Shown one piece after another: positions 16,687 to 24,973 of a stretch of DNA of 64,000 nucleotides (its first letter is position 1; each line of letters starts with the position of its first letter). A program made the translations under genes and the position numbers. This DNA comes from Streptomyces lasiicapitis (GTDB lineage: Bacteria > Actinomycetota > Actinomycetes > Streptomycetales > Streptomycetaceae). The notes under the pieces were generated by a model that worked only from the letters and a program-made list of their open reading frames with translations, was not told where the DNA came from and searched no databases. The stretch is from NCBI RefSeq assembly GCF_014646335.1, contig NZ_BMNG01000017.1, positions 1-64,000 of the forward strand, given 5' to 3'.

Positions 16687-18303
16687 TTACATCCGGAAGA
16701 CGCCGAAGCCGCGTTCGCCCAAGGGCGCCCCGGCACACGCGGTCAGGGCCAGGCCGAGCACCTGGCGGGTCTCCAGCGGGTCGATGACGCCGTCGTCCCA
16801 CAGCCGTGCCGTGGCGTAATAGGCGCTGCCCTGCTGTTCGTACTGCGCGCGGACCGGGGCCTTGAAGGCCTCCTCGTCCTCCTGCGACCACTGCTCGCCG
16901 CGACCTTCGAGCTGGTCGCGCTTGACGGTCGCGAGGACGGACGCGGCCTGCTCGCCGCCCATCACGGAGATCTTGGCGTTGGGCCACATCCACAGGAACC
17001 GGGGCGAGTAGGCCCGGCCGCACATGGAGTAGTTGCCCGCTCCGTAGGAGCCGCCAACCACGACGGTCAGTTTCGGTACGCGGGTGCAGGCCACCGCCGT
17101 GACCATCTTCGCGCCGTGCTTGGCGATGCCACCGGCCTCGTAGTCCCTGCCGACCATGAAGCCGGAGATGTTCTGCAGGAAGACCAGCGGGATGCCGCGC
17201 TGGTCGCACAGCTCGATGAAGTGGGCGCCCTTCTGGGCGGACTCGGAGAACAGGATGCCGTTGTTCGCGACGATGCCCACGGGGTGGCCGTGGATGTGCG
17301 CGAAGCCGGTGATGAGGGTCTGCCCGAACTCGGCCTTGAACTCCGCGAAGCGGGAGCCGTCGACGACGCGGGCGATGACCTCGCGTACGTCGTAGGGGGT
17401 GCGGGAGTCCGTCGGCACGGCGCCGTACAGACCCAGCGGGTCGACCTTCGGCTCCTCGACCGGGCGGACCTCCCAGGGCAGGGCGCCGCGCGCGGGGAGC
17501 GTGGAGACGATCGTGCGGACGATGCGCAGGGCGTGCGGGTCGTCCTCGGCGAGATGGTCGGTGACGCCGGAGACGCGCGAGTGGACCTCGCCGCCGCCCA
17601 GCTCCTCGGCGGTCACGACCTCGCCGGTGGCGGCCTTCACCAGGGGCGGGCCGCCCAGGAAGATCGTGCCCTGATTGCGGACGATCACGGCCTCGTCGCT
17701 CATCGCGGGGACGTACGCGCCACCGGCCGTGCAGGAGCCGAGCACCGCCGCGATCTGCGGGATGCCCGCGCCGGACATCCGCGCCTGGTTGTAGAAGATC
17801 CGCCCGAAGTGCTCGCGGTCGGGGAAGACCTCGTCCTGCATGGGCAGGAAGGCGCCGCCGGAGTCCACCAGGTAAATGCAGGGGAGCCGGTTCTCGAGGG
17901 CGACCTCCTGCGCGCGCAGGTGCTTCTTGACCGTCATGGGGTAGTACGTCCCGCCCTTGACCGTCGCGTCGTTGGCGACGATCACGCAGTCGCGCCCGCT
18001 GACCCGGCCGATGCCCGCGATGACGCCGGCGGCCGGGGCGTCGCCGCCGTACATCCCGTCGGCCGCGAGCGGTGCCAGTTCGAGGAACGGCGAGCCGGGG
18101 TCGAGGAGGGCGTCCACGCGCTCGCGCGGCAGCAGCTTGCCGCGCGCCACGTGCCGCTGCCGGGCGCGCTCGCCGCCGCCGAGACGGGCCGCGGCGAGTT
18201 TGCCGCGCAGCTCGTCGGCGAGGGCGCGGTGCGCCGCCTCGTTCGACCGCCAGGCGTCCGAGGCGGGGTCGGCCGCGCTCGCGAGGACTGGTGCCTGTTG
18301 CAT
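16687..18303 (-). CDS. Acyl-CoA carboxyltransferase beta subunit (methylcrotonyl-CoA type)
   Basis: 538 residues from the ATG at 18303; GGGAG lies 8 nt upstream, better than the GTG at 18318. Transfers CO2 from carboxybiotin to the acyl-CoA. Two crotonase-fold halves are visible: CIYLVDSGGAFLPMQDEVFP with GSCTAGGAYVPAMSDE, and VFLQNISGFMVGRDYEAGGI with GGSYGAGNYSMCGRAY. The second half resembles MccB. It is the first gene of the operon and starts only 14 nt from the stop of nothing upstream; its promoter is shared divergently with a TetR regulator and contains two operator-like palindromes. Confidence 0.94.
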   Translation of the reverse strand: MQQAPVLASAADPASDAWRSNEAAHRALADELRGKLAAARLGGGERARQRHVARGKLLPRERVDALLDPGSPFLELAPLAADGMYGGDAPAAGVIAGIGRVSGRDCVIVANDATVKGGTYYPMTVKKHLRAQEVALENRLPCIYLVDSGGAFLPMQDEVFPDREHFGRIFYNQARMSGAGIPQIAAVLGSCTAGGAYVPAMSDEAVIVRNQGTIFLGGPPLVKAATGEVVTAEELGGGEVHSRVSGVTDHLAEDDPHALRIVRTIVSTLPARGALPWEVRPVEEPKVDPLGLYGAVPTDSRTPYDVREVIARVVDGSRFAEFKAEFGQTLITGFAHIHGHPVGIVANNGILFSESAQKGAHFIELCDQRGIPLVFLQNISGFMVGRDYEAGGIAKHGAKMVTAVACTRVPKLTVVVGGSYGAGNYSMCGRAYSPRFLWMWPNAKISVMGGEQAASVLATVKRDQLEGRGEQWSQEDEEAFKAPVRAQYEQQGSAYYATARLWDDGVIDPLETRQVLGLALTACAGAPLGERGFGVFRM

Positions 18304-18319
18304 CCGCTGTGCTCCCACT

Positions 18320-18335
18320 GTTAGTGAGCGTTAAC
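18320..18335. promoter_or_regulatory. TetR-type operator 1
   Basis: gttagtgagcgttaac is an imperfect palindrome with GTTA/TAAC ends. It lies just upstream of the carboxyltransferase gene and is closely related to the site at 18349-18364. Confidence 0.7.
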
Positions 18336-18348
18336 GTATGTCGCTCAG

Positions 18349-18364
18349 GTTAACGAGCGCTAAC
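18349..18364. promoter_or_regulatory. TetR-type operator 2
   Basis: gttaacgagcgctaac is an imperfect palindrome 29 bp from operator 1 (start to start). It sits about 22 nt before the TetR start codon, as expected for autoregulation plus control of the divergent leucine-catabolic operon. Confidence 0.72.
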
Positions 18365-18386
18365 CGCCCTGTCTAGAATTGCCTCC

Positions 18387-19016
18387 ATGGCCACCAGGAC
18401 CGACGCCCCCACCCGCCGTGAGCAGATCCTCAAGGAAGCCGCTCGGCTCTTCGCCGAGCGCGGCTTCCACGGCGTCGGCGTGGACGAGATAGGGGCGGCC
18501 GTCGGGATCAGCGGTCCTGGCCTGTACCGGCACTTCGCGGGCAAGGACGCGATGCTCGCCGAACTCCTCGTCGGGATCAGCGAGCAACTGCTGCGGGGCG
18601 GCGAGCGGCGGACCGCGGAGGCCGCGGGGTCGCCCGGCGCCGCGCTCGACTCGCTCATCGAGGGGCACATCGACTTCGCCCTGGACGACCGGCCCCTCAT
18701 CACTCTCCACGACCGTGAGCTGGATCGCCTGCGGGACAGTGACCGCAAGCTGGTGCGGTCCTCGCAGCGGCGGTACGTGGAGCTGTGGGTGTCCGCGGTG
18801 CGCGGCGTCTACCCGGGCCTTGCGGAGGCGGAGGCGCGGGCGTCCGTGCACGCGGTGTTCGGTCTGCTGAACTCGACCCCGCACCTGGGGCGGCCGGGGG
18901 CGCTGCCGGGCAGGGAGGCGATGGCGGGGCTGTTGCGGCGGCTGGCGCATGGCGCCCTGGAGGCGGCCTCCAAGGGAGACGCAGGTGACAGTTCTGGCTC
19001 TGGACGGTCACAGTGA
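18387..19016 (+). CDS. TetR-family regulator of the acyl-CoA operon
   Basis: 209 residues. The N-terminal HTH (REQILKEAARLFAERGFHGV, then GVDEIGAAVGISGPGLYRHF) is a standard TetR DNA-binding domain. The C-terminal ligand domain is consistent with an acyl-CoA sensor. Divergent from the carboxyltransferase operon, with two related palindromes in the 83-nt gap, so it most likely represses both directions until a leucine-derived CoA thioester binds. The Ser/Gly-rich tail is probably disordered. It is followed by the second acyl-CoA dehydrogenase, which may be a separate transcript. Confidence 0.9.
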   Translation: MATRTDAPTRREQILKEAARLFAERGFHGVGVDEIGAAVGISGPGLYRHFAGKDAMLAELLVGISEQLLRGGERRTAEAAGSPGAALDSLIEGHIDFALDDRPLITLHDRELDRLRDSDRKLVRSSQRRYVELWVSAVRGVYPGLAEAEARASVHAVFGLLNSTPHLGRPGALPGREAMAGLLRRLAHGALEAASKGDAGDSSGSGRSQ

Positions 19017-19034
19017 CCGCCCGGTAACCTCGGG

Positions 19035-19050
19035 CTGAGCAAGCGCTTAG
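19035..19050. promoter_or_regulatory. Inverted repeat before acyl-CoA dehydrogenase
   Basis: ctgagcaagcgcttag has CTnAGC and GCTnAG arms around AAGC. It lies about 30 nt upstream of the GTG at 19081. It may be a TetR-type (fatty-acid regulon) operator. Confidence 0.45.
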
Positions 19051-19080
19051 TATGCGCCGTCGCCAGAGGGAGTCCAAGCC

Positions 19081-20238
19081 GTGCGCCGAACTGTTTTCAA
19101 TGAGGACCACGAGGCATTCCGGGAGACCGTCCGGGCCTTCATCGAGGCCGAGGTCGTGCCGGTGTACGACGAGTGGTTCGCGGCGGGCCAGGCGCCCCGC
19201 GACTTCTACTACAAGCTCGCCGACCTCGGCGTGTTCGGCATCCGCGTCCCCGAGGAGTTCGGCGGCGCGGGCATCGACTCGCACAAGTTCGAGGCGGTCA
19301 TGTACGAGGAGACGGCCCGCGCGGGCGTCTCCTTCGGCGGCTCCGGCGTCCACGTGCTGCTCGGCCTGCCGTACATCGAGATGCTCGCCACCGACGAGCA
19401 GAAGAAGCGCTTCCTGCCGAAGTTCGTCTCCGGCGAGGAGATGTGGGCGCTCGCCATGACCGAGCCGGGCACCGGCTCCGACGTCGCGGGCATGAAGACC
19501 ACCGCCAAGCTCTCCGACGACGGCACGCACTACGTCCTCAACGGCGCCAAGACCTTCATCACCGGCGGCGTGCACGCCGACCGCGTGATCGTCTGCGCCC
19601 GCACCTCCGCCCCGCGCGAGGACGACCGCCGCTTCGGCATCTCCCTGTTCGCCGTCGACACCAAGGCGGCGGGCTACTCGGTCGGCCGCAAGCTCGACAA
19701 GCTCGGCCTGAAGGTCTCCGACACCGCCGAGCTGGCCTTCGTCGACGTCAAGGTCCCCGTCGAGGACCTGCTCGGCGAGGAGAACAAGGGCTTCGGCTAC
19801 CTCGGCCACAACCTCGCCTCCGAGCGCTGGGGCATCGCGTTCGGCGCCTACGCGCAGGCCAAGGCCGCCGTGCGGTTCGCCAAGGAGTACGTCCAGGAGC
19901 GCGCCGTCTTCGGCAAGTCCGTCGCCTCCTTCCAGAACACCAAGTTCGAACTGGCCGCCTGCCAGGCCGAGGTGGACGCCGCGGAGGCCGTCGCCGACCG
20001 CGCCCTGGAAGCCCTCGACGCGGGCGAGCTGACCCCGGCCGAGGCCGCGTCCGCGAAGCTCTTCTGCACCGAGGTCGCGCACCGCGTCATCGACCGCTGC
20101 CTCCAGCTGCACGGCGGCTACGGCTTCATGAACGAGTACCCGATCGCCCGCCTGTACGCCGACAACCGCGTCAACCGCATCTACGGCGGCACCAGCGAGG
20201 TCATGAAGATGATCATCGCCAAGTCGATGGGGCTGTAA
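19081..20238 (+). CDS. Acyl-CoA dehydrogenase
   Basis: 385 residues from GTG at 19081 (VRRTVFNEDHEAFRETVRAF), preceded by AGAGGGAG. FAD-dependent acyl-CoA oxidation in the cytoplasm. Signatures: WALAMTEPGTGSDVAGMKTT, LDKLGLKVSDTAELAF, QLHGGYGFMNEYPIARLYAD and IYGGTSEVMKMIIAKSMGL. Substrate chain length cannot be read from the sequence. It is followed after 8 nt by an acyl-CoA thioesterase, so the pair probably forms a two-gene operon acting on fatty acyl-CoA. An inverted repeat in the leader suggests repression by a TetR-type regulator. Confidence 0.94.
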   Translation: MRRTVFNEDHEAFRETVRAFIEAEVVPVYDEWFAAGQAPRDFYYKLADLGVFGIRVPEEFGGAGIDSHKFEAVMYEETARAGVSFGGSGVHVLLGLPYIEMLATDEQKKRFLPKFVSGEEMWALAMTEPGTGSDVAGMKTTAKLSDDGTHYVLNGAKTFITGGVHADRVIVCARTSAPREDDRRFGISLFAVDTKAAGYSVGRKLDKLGLKVSDTAELAFVDVKVPVEDLLGEENKGFGYLGHNLASERWGIAFGAYAQAKAAVRFAKEYVQERAVFGKSVASFQNTKFELAACQAEVDAAEAVADRALEALDAGELTPAEAASAKLFCTEVAHRVIDRCLQLHGGYGFMNEYPIARLYADNRVNRIYGGTSEVMKMIIAKSMGL

Positions 20239-20246
20239 CCGCGCGC

Positions 20247-21119
20247 ATGGGCAAGGAACTTCAGGATCTCCTCGACCTGCTCGACCTGGAGCGGGTCGAG
20301 GAGAACATCTTCCGGGGCGTGAGCCGCTCGGCCCTGGTGCCGCGCGTCTTCGGCGGGCAGGTCGCGGCGCAGGCCCTCGTCGCCGCGGGCCGCACCGTCC
20401 CCGAAGACAGGCCCGCGCACTCCCTGCACGCCTACTTCCTGCGGCCCGGCGACCCCGGCGCGCCCATCGTCTACACCGTCGACCGCATCCGCGACGGCCG
20501 GTCCTTCACCACCCGGCGCGTCGTCGCCGTGCAGCACGGCCAGCCGATCTTCCACCTCTCGGCGTCGTTCCAGACGTACGAGGAGGGGCTCGAGCACCAG
20601 TACGCGATGCCGGCGGCGCCCGACCCGGAGACGCTGCTCACGGCCGCCGAAGCCCTGCCGCGCGACCTGCCGCCGGACGTCGCGCGGCGGCTCATCGAGG
20701 CGCGCGCCGCCGTCGACCTGCGCTACGCCGACGCGCCGCCGTGGGCCAGCGTCGGCAAGCCCCGGGAGCCGCACTCCCAGGTCTGGTTCCGCACCAACGG
20801 CAAGCTCGGCGGGGCCGAGGCGGGCTCCTTGCTGCACGTCTGCCTCGCCACGTACGTCTCCGACATGACGCTGCTCGACTCCGTGCTGCTCGCCCACGGG
20901 CGCGGGGGGTGGGCCGTCGGGGACGTCGTCGGCGCCTCGCTGGACCACGCGATGTGGTTCCACCGGCCGTTCCGGGCCGACGAGTGGCTCCTGTACGACC
21001 AGGAGTCGCCCTCGTCCGGGGGCGGGCGGGGCCTGGGGCAGGGGCGGATCTGGACGGCGGACGGGCGACTGGCCGTGACGGTGATTCAGGAAGGTGTGGT
21101 CCGGGTGCCCCGGAGCTGA
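20247..21119 (+). CDS. Acyl-CoA thioesterase II (TesB family)
   Basis: 290 residues, ATG at 20247. Hydrolyses acyl-CoA to free acid and CoA. Double hot-dog fold: the N-terminal half holds FRGVSRSALVPRVFGGQVAAQAL, HSLHAYFLRPGDP and DGRSFTTRRVVAVQ. The catalytic Asp of TesB is in SLDHAMWFHRPF, the Ser/Thr in DQESPSS, and the Gln in TVIQEGVVR. Length is normal for TesB. Eight nt after the acyl-CoA dehydrogenase, so probably co-transcribed with it. Confidence 0.93.
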   Translation: MGKELQDLLDLLDLERVEENIFRGVSRSALVPRVFGGQVAAQALVAAGRTVPEDRPAHSLHAYFLRPGDPGAPIVYTVDRIRDGRSFTTRRVVAVQHGQPIFHLSASFQTYEEGLEHQYAMPAAPDPETLLTAAEALPRDLPPDVARRLIEARAAVDLRYADAPPWASVGKPREPHSQVWFRTNGKLGGAEAGSLLHVCLATYVSDMTLLDSVLLAHGRGGWAVGDVVGASLDHAMWFHRPFRADEWLLYDQESPSSGGGRGLGQGRIWTADGRLAVTVIQEGVVRVPRS

Positions 21120-21201
21120 GGTTCCCTCCGGGGGTAGGCGGGTCCCTAGGAGCTGAGGTTCCGGCCGCTCCGCGGCCCTCAATCCGGCATACTGCCTGAA
21201 T

Positions 21202-22125
21202 ATGGCTGAAACCGCCGCCGAAAGCACCTTCACCGTCCTCGTCGCCGCCGTCGCCAACCTCGGCATCGCCGTCGCCAAAGCCGTCGCCGGTGTCGTCAGC
21301 GGGTCCAGCGCGATGCTGTCCGAGGCGGCGCACTCCGTGGCCGACACCGTCACGGAGCTGATGCTGCTCGTCTCGCTGAAGAGCGCGCGGCGGCCGGCCG
21401 ACGAGGACCATCCGCTCGGCTACGGCGGCGCCCGCTACATCTGGGCGCTGCTCGCCTCCGTCGCCACGTTCGTCGGCGGTGGCGTCTTCGCCGTGTACGA
21501 CGGCGTCCACACCCTCACGCACGGCGAGGAACCGGGCGACCCGCTCGTCTCGTACATCGTCCTCGGCATCGCCTTCCTCCTGGAGGGCTACTCCCTGCGC
21601 ACCGGCCTCAAGCAGGCCCGCGGCGAGGCCGACCGCTTCGGCGTGCACGTCAAGCACTACCTGCGGCACACGCCCGACACCGCCGTGAAGGCCGTCGTCA
21701 TGGAGGACTCGGCCGCGCTCGCGGGCCTCGTCCTCGCCGCGGGCGGGCTGCTCGGCGGCCAGCTCACCGGCTCCGGCGTGTGGGACGGCGTCGCGTCGCT
21801 GTGCATCGGCGTGCTGCTGGTGTACGTCGCCTGGGTGCTCGGGCACGCCAACGCGGAGCTGCTCATCGGGCGGCCGCTGCCCGCGCCCATCCGGGCGGCG
21901 GTGCGGGCCGAACTCCTCGCGGACCCGCACGTGGTGGACGTACTCGAACTGACCACCCTGCTCCAGGGCCCGAAGGAGGCGATGGTCGCCGCCAAGGTGA
22001 ACTTCCGTGACGTGTCCACCGCCGGTGACATCGAGCTGGCCTGCGACCGGATGGCGCAGCGGATCCAGGCCCGCTTTCCCGCTGTGAGCCGGGTGTACCT
22101 GGACCCCACGCCGGGGCGCCGTTGA
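21202..22125 (+). CDS. Cation diffusion facilitator (CDF) metal transporter
   Basis: 307 residues, ATG at 21202. Six predicted membrane segments in the first 210 residues and a cytoplasmic C-terminal domain. The family signature SGSSAMLSEAAHSVADTVTE is present, with the H-x3-D metal site of helix 2 (HSVAD). The helix-5 site is AVVMEDSAALAG. It probably exports zinc, iron or manganese in exchange for protons. Monocistronic; the stop is followed by a small hairpin and a partial copy of repeat A. No metal-responsive operator was recognised upstream. Confidence 0.92.
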   Translation: MAETAAESTFTVLVAAVANLGIAVAKAVAGVVSGSSAMLSEAAHSVADTVTELMLLVSLKSARRPADEDHPLGYGGARYIWALLASVATFVGGGVFAVYDGVHTLTHGEEPGDPLVSYIVLGIAFLLEGYSLRTGLKQARGEADRFGVHVKHYLRHTPDTAVKAVVMEDSAALAGLVLAAGGLLGGQLTGSGVWDGVASLCIGVLLVYVAWVLGHANAELLIGRPLPAPIRAAVRAELLADPHVVDVLELTTLLQGPKEAMVAAKVNFRDVSTAGDIELACDRMAQRIQARFPAVSRVYLDPTPGRR

Positions 22126-22142
22126 TCGCGGCCTTCGGCCTT

Positions 22143-22168
22143 CCTCGTCCTCAAACGCCGGACGGGCT
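22143..22168. repeat. Repeat A core, partial copy
   Basis: The core cctcaaacgccggacgggct lies between the convergent CDF and phosphatase-like genes and ends at the latter's stop codon. It is one arm of repeat A and may contribute to termination. Confidence 0.75.
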
Positions 22169-22959
22169 TATCCCCCCAGCCCGGCCGCATCGAGCAGGTA
22201 AGCCGTCAACGGGTCATAGAACCGCGGGCTGGTCACGTGGTCGTCGAGGGGGACCGTGACCTGTACGGTCCCCTCCGCCTCGCCGATGAACAGGGCGGGG
22301 TCGTTGCAGTCCGCGTAGCCGAGGGAGTCGATCCCGCGCTGGCCCGCACGGCCGGCCCAGCCGTGGTCGGCGACGACGAGATCCGGCAACGGCCGCTCCT
22401 CGCGCAGCAGCCCGTCCAGGATCGCGTTCATCGGCTCCGGGGAGTGGGTGTGCCACAGCGTCGCGCCGCGCTCCAGGACGGCCACGTCGGCGAACTGGAA
22501 GACGAAGCCCTCGTCGGCGGTGAGGCCCGCCGGGATGACGACGATCTCGCAGCCCTCGGCGCGCAGCGCGGCGGCCGTGGCGCGGTGCACGTCGAGCAGT
22601 CCGCCGGGGTGGCCGGTGGCGAAGAGGACGCGCTCCTTGCCGGCGGCGGCCTTGCGCAGCCGGGCGGCCATCCGGTCCAGGGCGTCGACCGTCAGCTCGG
22701 GGTCGATGGTGTCCTGGCCCTGGCGGTGCTCGGCGTCGTCGCTGACGCCGCAGCGCTCGGCCATCACGGCGAGCACGTCCTGCTCGTCGGTCCAGCGGTC
22801 GCCGAGCTCCAGGCCCAGCCAGTAGTGGCGGTCGCCGTTCGCGAGTTTGCGGTAGTGGGAGAGGTTGTTCTCGCGGGGCGTCGCGACGTCGCCGGCGATT
22901 CGGGTACGGACGAGGTGCTCGACGAGCGCGGCACGGCTGGGTATCGACATGCGTCCCAT
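22168..22959 (-). CDS. Conserved actinobacterial protein, putative phosphatase
   Basis: 263 residues from the ATG at 22959; another ATG at 22950 (MSIPSRAALVEHL) is equally plausible. Neither has a clear ribosome-binding site. Motifs seen: RENNLSHYRKLANGDRHYWL near the N-terminus, VLFATGHPGGLLDVHRATAA, and PDLVVADHGWAGRAGQRGID. The Gly-His-Pro-Gly and Asp-His-Gly-Trp elements look like a Rossmann-type active site. Homologues in Streptomyces are commonly labelled phosphatase, but I cannot place it in a defined superfamily. Immediately downstream of the PucR gene on the same strand. Confidence 0.8.
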   Translation of the reverse strand: MGRMSIPSRAALVEHLVRTRIAGDVATPRENNLSHYRKLANGDRHYWLGLELGDRWTDEQDVLAVMAERCGVSDDAEHRQGQDTIDPELTVDALDRMAARLRKAAAGKERVLFATGHPGGLLDVHRATAAALRAEGCEIVVIPAGLTADEGFVFQFADVAVLERGATLWHTHSPEPMNAILDGLLREERPLPDLVVADHGWAGRAGQRGIDSLGYADCNDPALFIGEAEGTVQVTVPLDDHVTSPRFYDPLTAYLLDAAGLGG

Positions 22960-23039
22960 TGTGCCGTCGGCGGTGGGCCGGAGGCGGGCCGTCCCGCACG
23001 CTGGACCTGTGCGGCGACTCACGTTCCGGGGCGCGCGGC

Positions 23040-24779
23040 TCACTCCGACCGGTCGGTACGGCCGAGGGCGAACCACAGTTCCATGCGGACGTCCGGGTCG
23101 TCGAGGTCGGCGTCGAGGAGGGCGGCGCAGCGGGTGACGCGCTGGCGGACGGTGTTGCGGTGCACGGAGAGCGCGGCGGCGGTACGGTCCCAACTCCCGT
23201 GCAGGGAAAGCCAGGTGCGCAGCGTCTCGGTGAGCGGAACGCTGCCGCCGAGAGGGCCGAGCAGCTCCCGCGCGTGCGCGTCGGCCTCGGCGGGCGCGAC
23301 GAGCCCGGCGATCCCGCCCTCCCGATGCCGCACCACGGCCACCCGCGCCGCCTCGGCCCGCCGCAACGCCCGCCCGGCCTGAGCGTCGGCGGCGGCGAGC
23401 CCCGCGACCCCGGCGGCCGCGGACACCCCGAGCGTCCACCCGCTCTGCGGGGCGGGGTCGCGATCGGCGGGGAGGAGGAGGCGTACGAAGTGAGGGGCGC
23501 GGGCGGCGGGGGCGGGGCCGTTGCCGGGTCCGCCGTCGCCGCCACGGCCGCCGTCCTTGCCGTCGTCGGCGTGGGTGCCGTGGCCGGTAGCGGCGGCGTG
23601 TTCGTCACGGGCCGGGTGGCTGCCGTGGGCCGCGTGCGCGGCGTCGTCCGCCCATACGTGGCCGTCGACCAGCGTGCTGCCGAGCGCCGCAGCCAGAGCC
23701 GTAGGCGTCGGCGGCTCCTGTTCGCGGTCGCCGTGGCGCACGCGTGCGTGTACGACGGTCCAGCGGTCGGCGCCGAGCAGGGGGGCCACGTCGGCGGGGT
23801 CCGCGCCGAGGAGCAGGCGTACCAGCGCGGCCGACCGGGCGGACTCGGCGGCGCCCTGGTGCGGTGCGGTGAGCAGGGAGAGCAGCACGGCGGCGACCCC
23901 GGTCACCGTGTGGTCCCCGGGCTCCCGCTGCCGCGTGGCCACACCGAGCGCGAGCCCGTGCGCCCCGGCGAGGGCGTAGGCGGCGAGGTGGGTACCGGCG
24001 ACGGTGTCGGTGGCGGAGGCGGGGGTGGGGCGCGGGGAGTGCGCCTCCGTGCCGCCGCTGCCGGTGCCGGCCCCGGTGCCGTCCCTGGTGCCGTCCCCGA
24101 GGGGGTTCACCACCCCCGTCAGCCGTGCCAATGCCGCCCCCGCCTCCGCCCCCGGCTCCTGCCCCGCCGACTGCACGGGTGTGCCGTCGGGGCCGTACAG
24201 CGCCGCGTAGCCGCCGAGGCGGGTCGCGAGTTGGCGGAGGAGGGCCGGGATCGGGTCGGGGCGGGCCGCTGCCGCGGCGAGGCCCTGTTGGGACTGGGTG
24301 ACGCGGCGGAGTTCGGCGTGGCGGGCCTCGGCCATGAGTTGCCACACCGCGCGGGCGATCCCGCTGAAGGTGGTGCGGGGCGGGACTTCGAGGAGGGGGA
24401 GGCCGTGCCGGTCGCAGGCGTCGGCCAGGGCCCGCGGCACCGTGTCGTGCACGGGAGCCACGCCGAAGCCGAGCGCCGCGCCGCCCGCGGCGACGATGCG
24501 GGTCACGTACGCCTCCAGGTGGGCGTCCGCGTCCGCCGCCGGTACGTGCACCCCGGCCGTGAGCAGCAGCTCGCCGCCCAGCAGGTACGGGTACGGATCG
24601 GCCATCTCCGAGGTGTGCACCCAGTGCACGACGGCCCCGGTCCCCGTCGCGTCCGGGCCCGCGATCTGCCGCAGGCCCAGCTCCTCGCGGGCCAGCAGGG
24701 CGGTCAGCGGGACGGGCGGGGTGGGTGGGGTGGGTGGTGCGGCCACGGGGGTGTCGGGGGCGTCCGGGGCGGGGGGCAT
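23040..24779 (-). CDS. PucR-family transcriptional regulator
   Basis: 579 residues from the ATG at 24779, chosen because GGAGGA lies 7 nt upstream. The N-terminal purine-catabolism-type domain covers about 20-140 (HTSEMADPYPYLLGGELLLT), a GGDEF-like middle domain follows, and the C-terminal HTH_30 is clear (TLRTWLSLHGSWDRTAAALS, VHRNTVRQRVTRC). Two Gly/Asp/Thr-rich inserts (about 240-265 and 415-455) are low complexity and probably disordered. Divergent from a symporter-ureohydrolase-decarboxylase operon, which it most likely controls in response to a nitrogen compound. Confidence 0.92.
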   Translation of the reverse strand: MPPAPDAPDTPVAAPPTPPTPPVPLTALLAREELGLRQIAGPDATGTGAVVHWVHTSEMADPYPYLLGGELLLTAGVHVPAADADAHLEAYVTRIVAAGGAALGFGVAPVHDTVPRALADACDRHGLPLLEVPPRTTFSGIARAVWQLMAEARHAELRRVTQSQQGLAAAAARPDPIPALLRQLATRLGGYAALYGPDGTPVQSAGQEPGAEAGAALARLTGVVNPLGDGTRDGTGAGTGSGGTEAHSPRPTPASATDTVAGTHLAAYALAGAHGLALGVATRQREPGDHTVTGVAAVLLSLLTAPHQGAAESARSAALVRLLLGADPADVAPLLGADRWTVVHARVRHGDREQEPPTPTALAAALGSTLVDGHVWADDAAHAAHGSHPARDEHAAATGHGTHADDGKDGGRGGDGGPGNGPAPAARAPHFVRLLLPADRDPAPQSGWTLGVSAAAGVAGLAAADAQAGRALRRAEAARVAVVRHREGGIAGLVAPAEADAHARELLGPLGGSVPLTETLRTWLSLHGSWDRTAAALSVHRNTVRQRVTRCAALLDADLDDPDVRMELWFALGRTDRSE

Positions 24780-24973
24780 GGATGGTTCCTCCATACGCGG
24801 CTCGGAGAGTGTAGGAAACGTACACTTCAGCGTCGCTTTCCGGCCACCTAGGGTCGTGCCGACCGGGGCCTCGGGTACGGGCGGATGTCCCCGCGGCCGG
24901 TCACCGCAGCGGAACCGCAGCACTCCACCCGCACGACACGCCACCGACCCGAGCGCGCAAGGAGGCCCCCACC

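Noticed and set aside
14625..16736. N-terminal extension of HMG-CoA lyase through the carboxylase region
   Set aside because: The upstream part is an out-of-frame Arg/Pro-rich reading of the carboxylase gene; the ATG at 14624 gives a normal-length enzyme.
21114..21161. Direct repeat gagctgaggttcc after the thioesterase gene
   Set aside because: A single short duplication of the gene end with no further structure; likely slippage.
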